From: Elusimicrobia bacterium RIFOXYA2_FULL_47_53
Lineage (GTDB): Bacteria > Elusimicrobiota > Endomicrobiia > Endomicrobiales > XYA2-FULL-47-53
Length of the DNA stretch: 64,000 bases
Reading direction: 5' to 3'
Assembly (NCBI GenBank): GCA_001800315.1
Contig: MGVE01000018.1
Span: 56,563 to 120,562 of the forward strand
Positions 20,073 to 30,003 of the stretch are shown piece by piece; position 1 is the stretch's first letter; every line of letters starts with the position of its first letter. The position numbers and the translations under genes were made by a program. The notes beneath the pieces are model-generated. The model worked only from the letters and a program-made list of their open reading frames with translations. It was not told where the DNA came from and did not search any database.

Positions 20073-21146
20073 ATGAGAATAAGGCCTACAAATACCAACG
20101 CAGAACGCACCGCTAATATTAAAGTTGTGGGTGTGGGAGGCGGCGGTTCAAACGCCGTCAACCGAATGATTTCAGCCGGCGTTCACGGCGTGGAATTTAT
20201 AACGATAAACACCGATATGCAGGCTCTTCGCCGTTCCGTGGCCCCCACGAGAGTGCAGATAGGCGAACAGATATCCAAGGGGCTGGGAGTAGGCGGCAAC
20301 CCGTCTATCGGCATGCAGGCGGCCGAGGAGAGCAGAGAACAGATTAAAGAGGTTCTTGTGGGCGCCGACATGGTTTTTATCACGGCGGGCATGGGGGGAG
20401 GCACCGGCACGGGAGCGGCTCCGGTTATAGCCAACATTGTGCGCTCGCTCGGCATATTAACCGTGGGCGTTGTCACAAAACCCTTTGAGTTTGAACACCG
20501 CACAAGGCTTCTTCAGGCCGAAGAGGGCATAAAGAACCTGAGAAATTTTACGGACACCCTGATCGTAATTCCCAATGAAAAGCTTTTTACGATAGTTGAC
20601 GACAAAACCCCGATAGAGGACGCTTTCAGGATTGTTGACGATGTTTTAAGGCAGGCGGTCCAGTCAATATCTGATGTCATCACGACGCCCGGCGAGATAA
20701 ATGTGGATTTTGCCGATGTTAAGACTATCATGCAGGGCGCCGGAGAGGCGCTGATGGGTATCGGAGAAAGTTCCGGCGACAGAAAGGCGCTTGAAGCCGC
20801 GAGAAAGGCCATAATGAGCCCCCTGCTTGACGATATTTCAATTGACGGCGCCCGGGGCGTGCTTGTAAATATTACCGGGAATAAAAGCACTTCAATGTTT
20901 GAGGTCAGGGAGGCCATGAACCTGATAAAAGAATCGGTCTCGCCCGAGGCGCATGTGTTTTACGGCCAGGTCATTGACGCTAACCTGGACGACCGCATAA
21001 AAATAACGGTCATAGCCACCGGATTTCCCGCCAATAAGCACGCGCTGGTAAAAAAGGCCCAGATAAAACAGCAGGCGGACGAAAAACGACAGGTGGATTT
21101 TTCAAAACCCGCCTATACTTACTGGAAATCACAGAAGTTAAAGTGA
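20073..21146 (+). CDS. ftsZ: Cell division protein FtsZ
   Basis: [18 protein letters not shown], tubulin signature [11 protein letters not shown]. Confidence 0.98.
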   Translation: MRIRPTNTNAERTANIKVVGVGGGGSNAVNRMISAGVHGVEFITINTDMQALRRSVAPTRVQIGEQISKGLGVGGNPSIGMQAAEESREQIKEVLVGADMVFITAGMGGGTGTGAAPVIANIVRSLGILTVGVVTKPFEFEHRTRLLQAEEGIKNLRNFTDTLIVIPNEKLFTIVDDKTPIEDAFRIVDDVLRQAVQSISDVITTPGEINVDFADVKTIMQGAGEALMGIGESSGDRKALEAARKAIMSPLLDDISIDGARGVLVNITGNKSTSMFEVREAMNLIKESVSPEAHVFYGQVIDANLDDRIKITVIATGFPANKHALVKKAQIKQQADEKRQVDFSKPAYTYWKSQKLK

Positions 21147-21155
21147 GGCCATGAA

Positions 21156-22253
21156 ATGGAAATAAACGCGATTTTAAAAGAGATGGTGGACAAGAAAGCC
21201 TCGGATATGCACATCAGGGCCAACGGCCACGCTATGCTCAGGATTGACGGCCAGCTTGTTGAGGCCCAGGGCGCGATTTTAAGCGCGGGCGATACCGCCT
21301 CTGTAGCGGACAGCGTCATGAACTCCGAGCAGAAAAAAGTTTTCAAGGAGCGCCGCGAAGTTGACCTCTCCTATACATTTGAGGGAGTCGGCCGCTTCAG
21401 GATAAATATTTTCAGCCAGCGCGGTTTCGTGAATATGGCATTGCGCATAATACCGACGCAGATCCCGAGTATAAGCGACCTGAAACTGCCTTCCGTGATA
21501 TCCAAGATAGCCGATAACCAGAGAGGGCTTGTGCTGGTTACGGGAACGACCGGCTGCGGCAAATCCACGACGCTCGCCGCTATGATTAATCACATTAACA
21601 GCAACCGCTCGGCCCATATTGTCACTATTGAAGATCCCATAGAGTTCATGCACGGCGACAAAAAATCCATTGTCAGCCAGAGAGAACTCGGCTTTGACAC
21701 GCTCAGCTACGCCGACGCCATGAAGCATGTCGTAAGGCAGGATCCCGATGTCATACTGCTGGGCGAAATGCGCGATCTTGAAACCATGGCCACGGCAATA
21801 AGCGCGGCTCAGACCGGCCATCTCGTGCTTTCAACTATTCACACCGTTGACGCGGCTCAGAGCATTCACAGGATAATAGATTTGTTCCCCACACACCAGC
21901 AGAACCAGATAAGGTTGATGCTTGCCGACACGCTTAAGGCCGTCATATCACAGAGGCTGCTCCCTGCCGCTAAAGGCCCCGGCCGCGTGCCCGCCGTAGA
22001 AGTCCTTATCGTAACCGCGCTTGCCAAGAAAATGATTGAGGAAAACAATACGGGCGAGATAACCAATTTGATGAAGCAGGGCCAGTATTACGGCATGCAG
22101 ACCTTTAACCAGGCGCTGCTGGCTCTTTATAAGGAAGGCGCGATTGAGCTTGAAGACGCGCTTTACGCGGCAACAAACCCGGAAGAACTGATGCTGACTA
22201 TACGAGGCGTGCAGTCAGGCAGCGATAACGCCTCCTCGTACTTTACAAAGTAG
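21156..22253 (+). CDS. pilT: Type IV pilus twitching motility ATPase PilT
   Basis: Walker A GTTGCGKSTTLAAM, VTIEDPIEFMH, RQDPDVILLGEMRDLET, TGHLVLSTIHT. Confidence 0.95.
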   Translation: MEINAILKEMVDKKASDMHIRANGHAMLRIDGQLVEAQGAILSAGDTASVADSVMNSEQKKVFKERREVDLSYTFEGVGRFRINIFSQRGFVNMALRIIPTQIPSISDLKLPSVISKIADNQRGLVLVTGTTGCGKSTTLAAMINHINSNRSAHIVTIEDPIEFMHGDKKSIVSQRELGFDTLSYADAMKHVVRQDPDVILLGEMRDLETMATAISAAQTGHLVLSTIHTVDAAQSIHRIIDLFPTHQQNQIRLMLADTLKAVISQRLLPAAKGPGRVPAVEVLIVTALAKKMIEENNTGEITNLMKQGQYYGMQTFNQALLALYKEGAIELEDALYAATNPEELMLTIRGVQSGSDNASSYFTK

Positions 22254-22258
22254 GACAT

Positions 22259-22915
22259 ATGTGGAGCGAAAACGGCGGACTGTGGCGTGACGACGGCTTT
22301 CCATTTTTTCATTTCGTAACAACAGCCGGGCTCGGCGACATGAAAGATCCCGCGGTTCGCGGCGGATTTCTTGAAAGCGCCGGGATAAACCCTGAAACCC
22401 TTGTCACGGCAAATCAGGTTCACGGAAACAATGTTGAAGTAGTAAGTTCCGATGTCAGGGGGCTGTTACTGCCCGAGACAGACGCGATCGTGATAACCAG
22501 CAAGGGGCTTTCCGCGGGCATATTAACCGCGGACTGCCTGCCGGTATTTCTTGGCGTAAAAGAAGCCGGAATAGCGGCCGTAGTCCACGCAGGATGGAAA
22601 GGGCTTGCCAACGGAATAATATTCCGTGCCGTTGAAAAGTTAAAGGCTCTGACCGCCGGAGAAATATACGCCTCGGTGGGGCCGCATATCCAAAAGTGCT
22701 GTTATGAGGTTGGGGCTGAGCTAAAGAACGCTTTCGGAGTCGCCGGGGAAGAGCGGAAGCTGGACCTGGACGCTATAGCCGTGGAACAGCTCAAGAAGTC
22801 CGGCATTCAATATATAAGTTCCAGCGGGCTATGTACCTCGTGTTCGGACGGCAGGTTTTTCTCGTACCGCAAAGACAAAACAGCAAAAAGAATTTTATCG
22901 CTTGTAAAAATATAA
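22259..22915 (+). CDS. Multi-copper polyphenol oxidase/laccase family (PgeF/YfiH-like)
   Basis: ANQVHGNNVEVV, TADCLPVFL, VVHAGWKGLANGI, GPHIQKCCYEVG. Confidence 0.93.
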   Translation: MWSENGGLWRDDGFPFFHFVTTAGLGDMKDPAVRGGFLESAGINPETLVTANQVHGNNVEVVSSDVRGLLLPETDAIVITSKGLSAGILTADCLPVFLGVKEAGIAAVVHAGWKGLANGIIFRAVEKLKALTAGEIYASVGPHIQKCCYEVGAELKNAFGVAGEERKLDLDAIAVEQLKKSGIQYISSSGLCTSCSDGRFFSYRKDKTAKRILSLVKI

Positions 22916-22931
22916 TTTCTGCGAGGGCGCG

Positions 22932-23996
22932 ATGGGAATTGAAGAGTTAAGGAAGAAAATTGACCGGTGCGACGATAATATTTTAAAGCTCTTAAACGAG
23001 CGGGCGTCTTTCGCGGGCAGAATAGGCGAGATTAAACGCAGGTCCGGCAGTGATTTTTATGTTCCGCACAGGGAAAAGAAAATCCTCTCGGCCATATCCC
23101 GCAAGAACCGCGGTCCGCTTTCCGGCGACGCGGTAAAATCCGTTTTTGTGAATATTTTAAGCGCCTGCCGCTCCCTGGAATCAAGGATTAAGGTCGCGTA
23201 TTTCGGCCCGGAGGCCTCGTTTACTCATCTGGCGGCGAAAAAGAATTTCGGGCTGGGCGCCGAATATATACCCGCGAAATCCATCGGCGATGTTTTTTCG
23301 GAAGTTGAAAAGGGCCGAGCCGATTACGGCGTGGTGCCGATAGAGAACTCAACCGAGGGAATGGTTAACCATACCCTTGACATGTTTATTGAGTCGGACC
23401 TTTTGATATCGTCGGAGCTGAGCATGCCGATAGAGCATTGCCTGCTCTCTGTATCCGGAGACATTAAAAAGATCACCAAACTTTATACTTTTTCCCAGCC
23501 GCTGGTCCAGTGCAGGAACTGGGTTGAGGAAAACCTGCGCGATGTAAGAATCATTGACGCCGCTTCCACCTCGGATGCCGCCAGGAAGGCCGCCAAAGAT
23601 CCTCACGGCGCCGCGATAGCCTCAAGCGCCGCCGCTGAACTCTATAACCTGGAGATCGTGCAGAAAGGCATAGAAGACAGCCGGGAAAACCACACGAGAT
23701 TTCTTATAATCGGGAAAAAATCTTCGGAACGATCGGGGCAGGATAAGACCTCTATTCTATTCTCAATTAAGGATAAGGTGGGTGCGCTTTACGAAATGCT
23801 GACTGCTTTTAAAAAGCACGGCATAAACCTGACCAAGATTGAGTCAAGGCCGACTAAGAAAAAAGCCTGGGAATACATATTTTTCATAGACTTCATGGGG
23901 CATATTGAGGACGCCAGGGTCAGAAAGGCGCTTGACGAGCTTTCCGGCAACTGCGTATTTCTTAAAGTGCTCGGTTCCTATCCCGTGGCGGAGTAA
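22932..23996 (+). CDS. pheA: Bifunctional chorismate mutase / prephenate dehydratase
   Basis: N-terminal chorismate mutase (IEELRKKIDRCDDNILKLLNERA), PDT domain (AYFGPEASFTHLAA, ENSTEGMVNHTLD), C-terminal ACT domain. Confidence 0.96.
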   Translation: MGIEELRKKIDRCDDNILKLLNERASFAGRIGEIKRRSGSDFYVPHREKKILSAISRKNRGPLSGDAVKSVFVNILSACRSLESRIKVAYFGPEASFTHLAAKKNFGLGAEYIPAKSIGDVFSEVEKGRADYGVVPIENSTEGMVNHTLDMFIESDLLISSELSMPIEHCLLSVSGDIKKITKLYTFSQPLVQCRNWVEENLRDVRIIDAASTSDAARKAAKDPHGAAIASSAAAELYNLEIVQKGIEDSRENHTRFLIIGKKSSERSGQDKTSILFSIKDKVGALYEMLTAFKKHGINLTKIESRPTKKKAWEYIFFIDFMGHIEDARVRKALDELSGNCVFLKVLGSYPVAE

Positions 23997-24034
23997 CAGC
24001 GCCGGGAACAATTTAGAAAGGAAGGTATAATAAA

Positions 24035-25162
24035 GTGCCGCTGAAAAAAATAAATATAAAAAAAATGATCAGGCCCAACTGCGCCGGGTTTGAGCCGTAT
24101 GTCGCTGGCAGACCGGTTGAGACGATAAAAAGAGAGCTGGGTTTAAAAAAAGTCGTGAAGCTGGCTTCAAATGAAAATCCCCTGGGCCCCTCTAAGAAAG
24201 CCGTGGAGGCCATAAAGCGGGCGGCTTCCTCGGTATTTTATTACCCGGACTCCAATTCGTGGAAGCTTAAAAAAGCTCTGTCGGTAAAATACGGCATTGA
24301 AACATCAAAAATTATGCTCGGGGCCGGTTCCGACGAGCTTATTGAGCTGATAGCCAAACTGTTTTTTAAGCCCGGCGACGAAATAGTTGTCTCCGATCAC
24401 GCTTTTATCCGCTACAAGATGGCCGGCGAGCTGATGGGTTCAAAAGTTGTTTCCGTGCCGATGAAAGATTTTACCCACGACCTGAAAGCCATGGCCGAGG
24501 CCGTCAATAAAAAAACAAAAGCTGTTTTTATAGCCAACCCCAATAATCCCACGGGGACCTATAATTCAACGGCCGAGTTTGAAAGCTTTATGAAAAAGGT
24601 TTCGCGCTTTTCGCCGCTGGTGGTTATGGACGAAGCTTATTATGAGTTCGCCTCGGTAAATAAAGACTATCCGCAGACTCAGAAATACCTTTCGCGATAC
24701 CCGAACCTTATAATCCTGCGCACTTTTTCAAAAGTCTACGCGCTGGCGGGGCTTCGCGTCGGCTACGGGTTTGCCGGCGGGGATATAGTAGACTACATTG
24801 AAAGAATAAGGCCTCCGTTTAATATCAGTTCCGTTGCGCAGGCGGCCGCGGAGGCGAGCCTCAGCGATAAAACCCAGGTTTCACGAGGGATTAAACTTGT
24901 GGAGCAAGGCAAAAAATTCATCTGTTCCGAGCTGGATAAGCTCGGGGTGCCCTATATAAACAGCGCGGCCAACTTTCTGCTTCTGGATATCGCGCCTCTT
25001 AAAGGCCGCGAGGCGTTCCAGTCGCTGTTAAAAAAGGGAGTCATAGCCCGGGCCATGGATGAATACGACATGCCGGATTTTATCAGGGTCAGCGTGGGCC
25101 TTGAGCCGGAGAACAGGATGTTTATCAAAGCATTCAAAGCGCTGCTCGGGAGGAAAAACTAA
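24035..25162 (+). CDS. hisC: Histidinol-phosphate / aromatic aminotransferase
   Basis: KLASNENPLGPSKKA, NPNNPTGT, RTFSKVYALAGLRVGYG. GTG start. Confidence 0.9.
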   Translation: MPLKKINIKKMIRPNCAGFEPYVAGRPVETIKRELGLKKVVKLASNENPLGPSKKAVEAIKRAASSVFYYPDSNSWKLKKALSVKYGIETSKIMLGAGSDELIELIAKLFFKPGDEIVVSDHAFIRYKMAGELMGSKVVSVPMKDFTHDLKAMAEAVNKKTKAVFIANPNNPTGTYNSTAEFESFMKKVSRFSPLVVMDEAYYEFASVNKDYPQTQKYLSRYPNLIILRTFSKVYALAGLRVGYGFAGGDIVDYIERIRPPFNISSVAQAAAEASLSDKTQVSRGIKLVEQGKKFICSELDKLGVPYINSAANFLLLDIAPLKGREAFQSLLKKGVIARAMDEYDMPDFIRVSVGLEPENRMFIKAFKALLGRKN

Positions 25163-26176
25163 ATGATAATAACGCTTAAAGACGGTGTTCCGAAAAAAGA
25201 AGTTGACATAATAATAAACAAGATAAAGAAGCTTAAATATATTCCTCATGTTTCCAGGGGCGTAGATAAAACCATCATAGGCGTGATAGGCGAGCGCGCC
25301 GAGCGCTACCGTGAGATGTTTGAATCCATGGAAGCCGTGGATCATATCAGCGAGATAGAAAAACCCTACAAACTGGCCAGCCGCGAATTTAAAAAAGAAA
25401 ATACCGTCATAGATTTGAAGGGCGTGAAGATCGGCGGCCAGGAGATAGTCGTTATGGCAGGGCCCTGCGCCGTTGAATCAAAAGAAACAACCCTGGAAAT
25501 CGCCTCTTTTATAAAAAAGCTTGGGGTGCGGATTCTGCGCGGCGGAGCCTTTAAGCCGAGAAGCTCGCCTTACGCCTTCCAGGGGCTCGGCGAAAAGGGC
25601 TTAAAGATTCTTGCCGACGCCAAAAAACGCACGGGCCTTCTTTTGATAAGCGAGGCCATGACTCCCCTGGAGGTCTGGCAGGTCGCGAAGTATTGCGACA
25701 TAGTCCAGATTGGCGCGAGGAATGTGCAGAATTATGACCTGCTCAAAGAGGCCGGAAAGAACAGAAAGCCGGTACTTCTGAAAAGGGGCATGGCCACGAC
25801 AATAAAAGAATTGTTGCTGAGCGCCGAATACATAATGTCCCAGGGCAATTATAATGTGATTTTGTGCGAGCGCGGCATAAGGACTTTTGAGGACTCAACG
25901 CGCTTTACGCTGGATTTAAACGCCGTGCCGGTACTCAAGAAGCTGACTCATCTGCCGGTTGTCGTTGATCCTTCGCACGGCATAGGCATAAGAGAGCATG
26001 TAGGCACCATGGCAAAGGCCGCGGTAGCCTGCGGCGCGGACGGGCTGATTATAGAAGTCCATCCCAGGCCTGAAGAGGCGCTTTCCGACGGGCCCCAGAG
26101 CCTTCTGCCGGGGCAGTTTGAAGCTCTAATGTTTGAACTCAGAAGAATTGCCAGGGCCGTTGACAGGATAATCTGA
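25163..26176 (+). CDS. aroF: 3-deoxy-7-phosphoheptulonate synthase (N-terminal ferredoxin-like regulatory domain)
   Basis: [51 protein letters not shown]. Confidence 0.94.
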   Translation: MIITLKDGVPKKEVDIIINKIKKLKYIPHVSRGVDKTIIGVIGERAERYREMFESMEAVDHISEIEKPYKLASREFKKENTVIDLKGVKIGGQEIVVMAGPCAVESKETTLEIASFIKKLGVRILRGGAFKPRSSPYAFQGLGEKGLKILADAKKRTGLLLISEAMTPLEVWQVAKYCDIVQIGARNVQNYDLLKEAGKNRKPVLLKRGMATTIKELLLSAEYIMSQGNYNVILCERGIRTFEDSTRFTLDLNAVPVLKKLTHLPVVVDPSHGIGIREHVGTMAKAAVACGADGLIIEVHPRPEEALSDGPQSLLPGQFEALMFELRRIARAVDRII

Positions 26177-26181
26177 TAAAT

Positions 26182-27036
26182 ATGATAAATGTTTCCATAA
26201 TCGGAGTTGGACTAATAGGCGGATCGCTCGGCCTCGCGCTGAGGAATAAGGGCTACAGGGTAACCGGAGTCGGCAGGAACCTCTCCAGGCTTAAGGCCGC
26301 CAAAGCCCTGGGCGCCGCGGATTTTGTCACGACGGACTTAAAAACCGGCACCGAGAAAGCCGATATTGTGGTTATCTGCCTGCCTGTTAATCTGACGGCC
26401 AAAACGGTAAAAGATATTGCTCCTTTTTTAAAGCCGGGCGCGGTTATCACCGACGCGGGAAGCACGAAGGAAGAGGTTTTAAAAGGTGTTTCCTCCGTAG
26501 TCAGGCGCCCGGGCGGTAAAATATTTTTTGTGGGCGGCCACCCTCTCGCCGGTTCGGAAAAAAGCGGGGTGTCGGCCGCGAAGGCCGATCTTTTCAGGGG
26601 CGCCAGCGTTGTTATATCCGGCACAAAAGGCGTGCCGCGGGATAAGGCCGGGCTTGTTGAAAATATGTGGAAAAAAGCCGGCGCGGTTATTGTGCGCATG
26701 GAAGCCGCCGAGCATGACAGGGCCGTTTCCGCGACAAGCCATCTGCCGCACATAATCGCTTTCTGCGAATGCCTGCTTGTAAACGACCTGGACAGGAAAG
26801 ACGGCAGGGTTAAACGCCTGCTTGCCGGATCGTTTAAAGACATGACCAGGATAGCCGATTCAAACCCCGCGGACTGGGCGGTAATCTGTTCCTCAAACAG
26901 GCGCGAACTTTCAAATTCGTTAGAGGCATTTATTAAGCGGCTAAAAGAAGCCAAAAAAAATCTTGGCAATTCCGGGAAGCTTGAAAAAATGTTTTCCCGG
27001 GCTAAAACAGCCCGCCAAAAACTTTTAAATATCTGA
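26182..27036 (+). CDS. tyrA: Prephenate dehydrogenase
   Basis: SIIGVGLIGGSLGLALR, GGHPLAGSEKSGV, SHLPHIIAF. Confidence 0.93.
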   Translation: MINVSIIGVGLIGGSLGLALRNKGYRVTGVGRNLSRLKAAKALGAADFVTTDLKTGTEKADIVVICLPVNLTAKTVKDIAPFLKPGAVITDAGSTKEEVLKGVSSVVRRPGGKIFFVGGHPLAGSEKSGVSAAKADLFRGASVVISGTKGVPRDKAGLVENMWKKAGAVIVRMEAAEHDRAVSATSHLPHIIAFCECLLVNDLDRKDGRVKRLLAGSFKDMTRIADSNPADWAVICSSNRRELSNSLEAFIKRLKEAKKNLGNSGKLEKMFSRAKTARQKLLNI

Positions 27037-27041
27037 AATTA

Positions 27042-27191
27042 TGGTGGTTGAAAAACCTCTTTCGGGTCGTCGTTGCGAGGAGTGAAACGACGAAGCAATC
27101 TCGTAGTTTGCGATGGATAAGCGAGATCGTTTCTCTCCCTTCGGGAGATCGCGATGACAGGATATTATAGAGGCTTTTTCAATTAACTCAA
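27042..27191. repeat. MITE-like dispersed repeat, copy 1 (degraded left end)
   Basis: Core TCGTTGCGAGGAGTGAAACGACGAAGCAATCTCG...CTCTCCCTTCGGGAGATCGCGATGACAGGA and right end CTTTTTCAATTAACTCAAA, shared with 32137-32288 and 55199-55399. Confidence 0.85.
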
Positions 27192-27220
27192 ATTGCACTT
27201 CATCCACTGGAGAAAAATCA

Positions 27221-28510
27221 GTGAACTTGACGCTAAAGCCCGCGGCCGGATTGTCGGGAGTTGTAATACCCGCCGCGGACAAGTCTATCACCCACAGGGC
27301 CATTATGATTTCGGCGCTCAGCGAGGGAGTTTCCGTCATTGATAACTATCTCGCGGCCGGTGACTGCGTTTCCACGCTAAAGGCTTTTGAGCAGATGGGC
27401 GTAAGGCACGAAATAAAAGGCGGTTCCGTCGCCGTACACGGCCGGGGCCTGGGCGGCTTAAGCAAACCTTCCGGAATAATTGACGCCGGAAATTCCGGAA
27501 CTACGGTCAGGCTTTTAAGCGGCATACTGGCGGCCCAGAATTTCAGCGCGACAATAACCGGCGACGCAAGCCTTTCAAAAAGGCCGATGAAAAGAATTAT
27601 TGAGCCCCTGAGCCTTATGGGCGCTTCCCTTAAAGCCCGTGAAGGAACCTACCTGCCGCTTGAAATTGCAGGCAATCCGGAGCTTAAGCCAATAACTTAT
27701 AAAAGCCCGGTGCCGAGCGCCCAGGTCAAATCCTGTGTTCTGCTCGCGGGGCTTTTTGCCAAAGGCGTGACGCGCGTCATTGAGCCCGTTAAATCCAGGG
27801 ATCATTCCGAACTTATGCTGCTTGACGCCGGCGCGGATATACGGGTTAACGGACTGGAAGTCTCCGTCACCGGCCCGGCGAGGCTCAAGGCTTTTAATAA
27901 AACCGTCCCCGCGGACATTTCGTCGGCGGCATTTTTCATGGTCGCCGGTTTGATATGCGGCAAATCCTCTTTAGAAATAAAAGGTGTAGGCGTAAACCCT
28001 ACCCGCGACGGCATACTTGAAGTTCTCATGAAAATGGGGGCAAAAATAAAATTAACGCCGGTTTCGGGAGCCCTGCGCGAGCCTGTATCCGACTTAAGGG
28101 TTGAAAGCTCCGCTCTGGAGGCCGTGAATATTTCCGGCGGCATTATCCCTCGCCTTGTTGATGAGATTCCCGTGCTGGTGCTTGCCGCCACCCAGGCGCG
28201 CGGTACTACGGTTATTTCGGGAGCAGGAGAGCTCAGGGTTAAGGAAAGCGACAGGCTTAAGACCGTAAGTTCACAGCTCAACCTCATGGGCGCCGATATA
28301 ACGGAAAAAGCCGACGGCCTTGAGATAAAAGGCCCCACTAAACTTAAAGGGGCCGCGGTTGAGAGTTTCGGCGACCACAGGGTGGCCATGACTCTCGCGA
28401 TAGCTTCTTTGATTGCGGAAGGGGAGACGGTTATTTCCGATGTAGACTGCGTCAACACATCTTTTCCTGAGTTCTTTGGTATTTTAAAAAATATTTCGGG
28501 GGCCGCCTGA
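27221..28510 (+). CDS. aroA: 3-phosphoshikimate 1-carboxyvinyltransferase
   Basis: PADKSITHRAIMISAL, DAGNSGTTVRLLSG, KESDRLKTV, FGDHRVAMTLAIA. GTG start. Confidence 0.96.
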   Translation: MNLTLKPAAGLSGVVIPAADKSITHRAIMISALSEGVSVIDNYLAAGDCVSTLKAFEQMGVRHEIKGGSVAVHGRGLGGLSKPSGIIDAGNSGTTVRLLSGILAAQNFSATITGDASLSKRPMKRIIEPLSLMGASLKAREGTYLPLEIAGNPELKPITYKSPVPSAQVKSCVLLAGLFAKGVTRVIEPVKSRDHSELMLLDAGADIRVNGLEVSVTGPARLKAFNKTVPADISSAAFFMVAGLICGKSSLEIKGVGVNPTRDGILEVLMKMGAKIKLTPVSGALREPVSDLRVESSALEAVNISGGIIPRLVDEIPVLVLAATQARGTTVISGAGELRVKESDRLKTVSSQLNLMGADITEKADGLEIKGPTKLKGAAVESFGDHRVAMTLAIASLIAEGETVISDVDCVNTSFPEFFGILKNISGAA

Positions 28511-29098
28511 ATGCAGCCTGTCAAGACCAGCTGGCTCTACTTTTTCGGGAGATCGCTGTGTCGCCTGGCCGGCAGGCTGTTGTGGGGTTTGAGGGTTGAA
28601 GGCGCGGATAATATACCCGTGTCGGGTGGAGTGCTTATTGCCCCCAACCACAGGAGCGCGATAGATCCCCCGATGGTCGGTTCAAGCATGGCAAGGCCGC
28701 TTCATTTCATGGCAAAGCAGGAACTTTTTGAGGTGCCGGTGCTTGGATTTCTTATAAAAAGGACAAATGCTTTTCCCGTGAAGAGAGGCGCCAGGGATGT
28801 CGGCGCTTTTCGCAACGCGCAGCGCCTGCTTGAGTTCGGCGAAGCGGTTTTAGTGTTTCCGGAAGGAACCAGGTCAAAGGACGACAGTTTTAAGCCGCCG
28901 CTGCCCGGAGTTGGCATGCTTTCCTGCATGGCGCAGGCGCCGATAATTCCGGTAAGGGTCAGGAATTCTCAGAATCCGTCAAGAAAAAATCCGCTGACCG
29001 TAATTTTCGGTAAGCCCGTTTATCCGCCCGCGGAATTTAACAAGGACTCATACGGCGCGTTATCGGCGGCCGTCATTGAAGAGATAAAAAAACTATGA
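28511..29098 (+). CDS. 1-acyl-sn-glycerol-3-phosphate acyltransferase (PlsC family)
   Basis: NHRSAIDPP (HX4D) and FPEGTRSKDDSFKP. Confidence 0.9.
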   Translation: MQPVKTSWLYFFGRSLCRLAGRLLWGLRVEGADNIPVSGGVLIAPNHRSAIDPPMVGSSMARPLHFMAKQELFEVPVLGFLIKRTNAFPVKRGARDVGAFRNAQRLLEFGEAVLVFPEGTRSKDDSFKPPLPGVGMLSCMAQAPIIPVRVRNSQNPSRKNPLTVIFGKPVYPPAEFNKDSYGALSAAVIEEIKKL

Positions 29099-30003
29099 AA
29101 GCGCATAGAAATCACGATGGCGTCCATATAGCAGCGACCGCGGGTTTTTGTTTCGGGGTAAGAAGGGCTATAGACCTGGCCGAGAAGACCGCGCGGATTT
29201 CTAAAAACAGGGTCTATACGCTGGGCCCGCTTATACATAACCCTCAGGAAGTAAACCGCTTAAAAGGGCACGGCATAAAGGCGCTTGAAAATGTCGGAAA
29301 AATAAAAAAGGCGACTCTTATTTTAAGGACCCACGGCATACCGGCCGCGTATAAGGAAAAACTTGAGTCAAGCGAGCTGAACCTTGTGGATGCCACCTGC
29401 CCCTTCGTTAAAAGGGCCCAGGACCTGGTAAAGAAACTCCATAAGGGAAAATACCAGGTTATCATAGTGGGCGAAAAAACGCATCCGGAAGTGGTCGCGC
29501 TTGTTTCCTACGCCAACAGCACCTGCTGTGTCGTTGAAAAGAAATCTGACCTGGATAAAATCAAGCTCGCGAAGAAAGTGGGCGTTGTCTGCCAGACGAC
29601 CCAGACGCCGGAAAATTTTAATGAAATCATAGATGCTCTTAAGGCAAAAAGGCCGGACGCGGTTATATTCAATACGATTTGCATGGCAACCATAGACAGG
29701 CAGAACAGCGCGAGGGCTTTAGCCGCGAAAACAGGGCTTATGCTGGTTGTGGGCGGCAAGAATTCCGGAAACACCAAAAGGCTTTACGAGATATGTTCCA
29801 GGCTGACGAAAACCATGGCGATAGAAACCGCCTCGGAGCTTAAATGCGCCTGGTTTAAAGGAGTCTCAAGCGTGGGGATTACCGCCGGAGCGTCCACGCC
29901 GAAATGGATAATAGAAAATGTTAAAGTAAAAGCCGAGAAATTATTGGCAAAAAATAAGGCAGCCAAGGCTGTTAGCGGAGGAAAGTGCGATGGAAGAAGT
30001 TAA
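29095..30003 (+). CDS. ispH: 4-hydroxy-3-methylbut-2-enyl diphosphate reductase
   Basis: AATAGFCFGVRRAIDLAEK, LGPLIHNPQEV, DATCPFVKRAQ, ITAGASTPKWIIE. Confidence 0.97.
   Translation: MKAHRNHDGVHIAATAGFCFGVRRAIDLAEKTARISKNRVYTLGPLIHNPQEVNRLKGHGIKALENVGKIKKATLILRTHGIPAAYKEKLESSELNLVDATCPFVKRAQDLVKKLHKGKYQVIIVGEKTHPEVVALVSYANSTCCVVEKKSDLDKIKLAKKVGVVCQTTQTPENFNEIIDALKAKRPDAVIFNTICMATIDRQNSARALAAKTGLMLVVGGKNSGNTKRLYEICSRLTKTMAIETASELKCAWFKGVSSVGITAGASTPKWIIENVKVKAEKLLAKNKAAKAVSGGKCDGRS

Noticed and set aside
26253-26969. 238-aa minus-strand ORF opposite tyrA
   Set aside because: Shadow ORF over a well-supported CDS; low-complexity composition and no recognisable family.
27802-28524. 240-aa minus-strand ORF opposite aroA
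   Set aside because: Antisense of a conserved gene, Ser/Pro/Thr-rich shadow translation, no recognisable domain.
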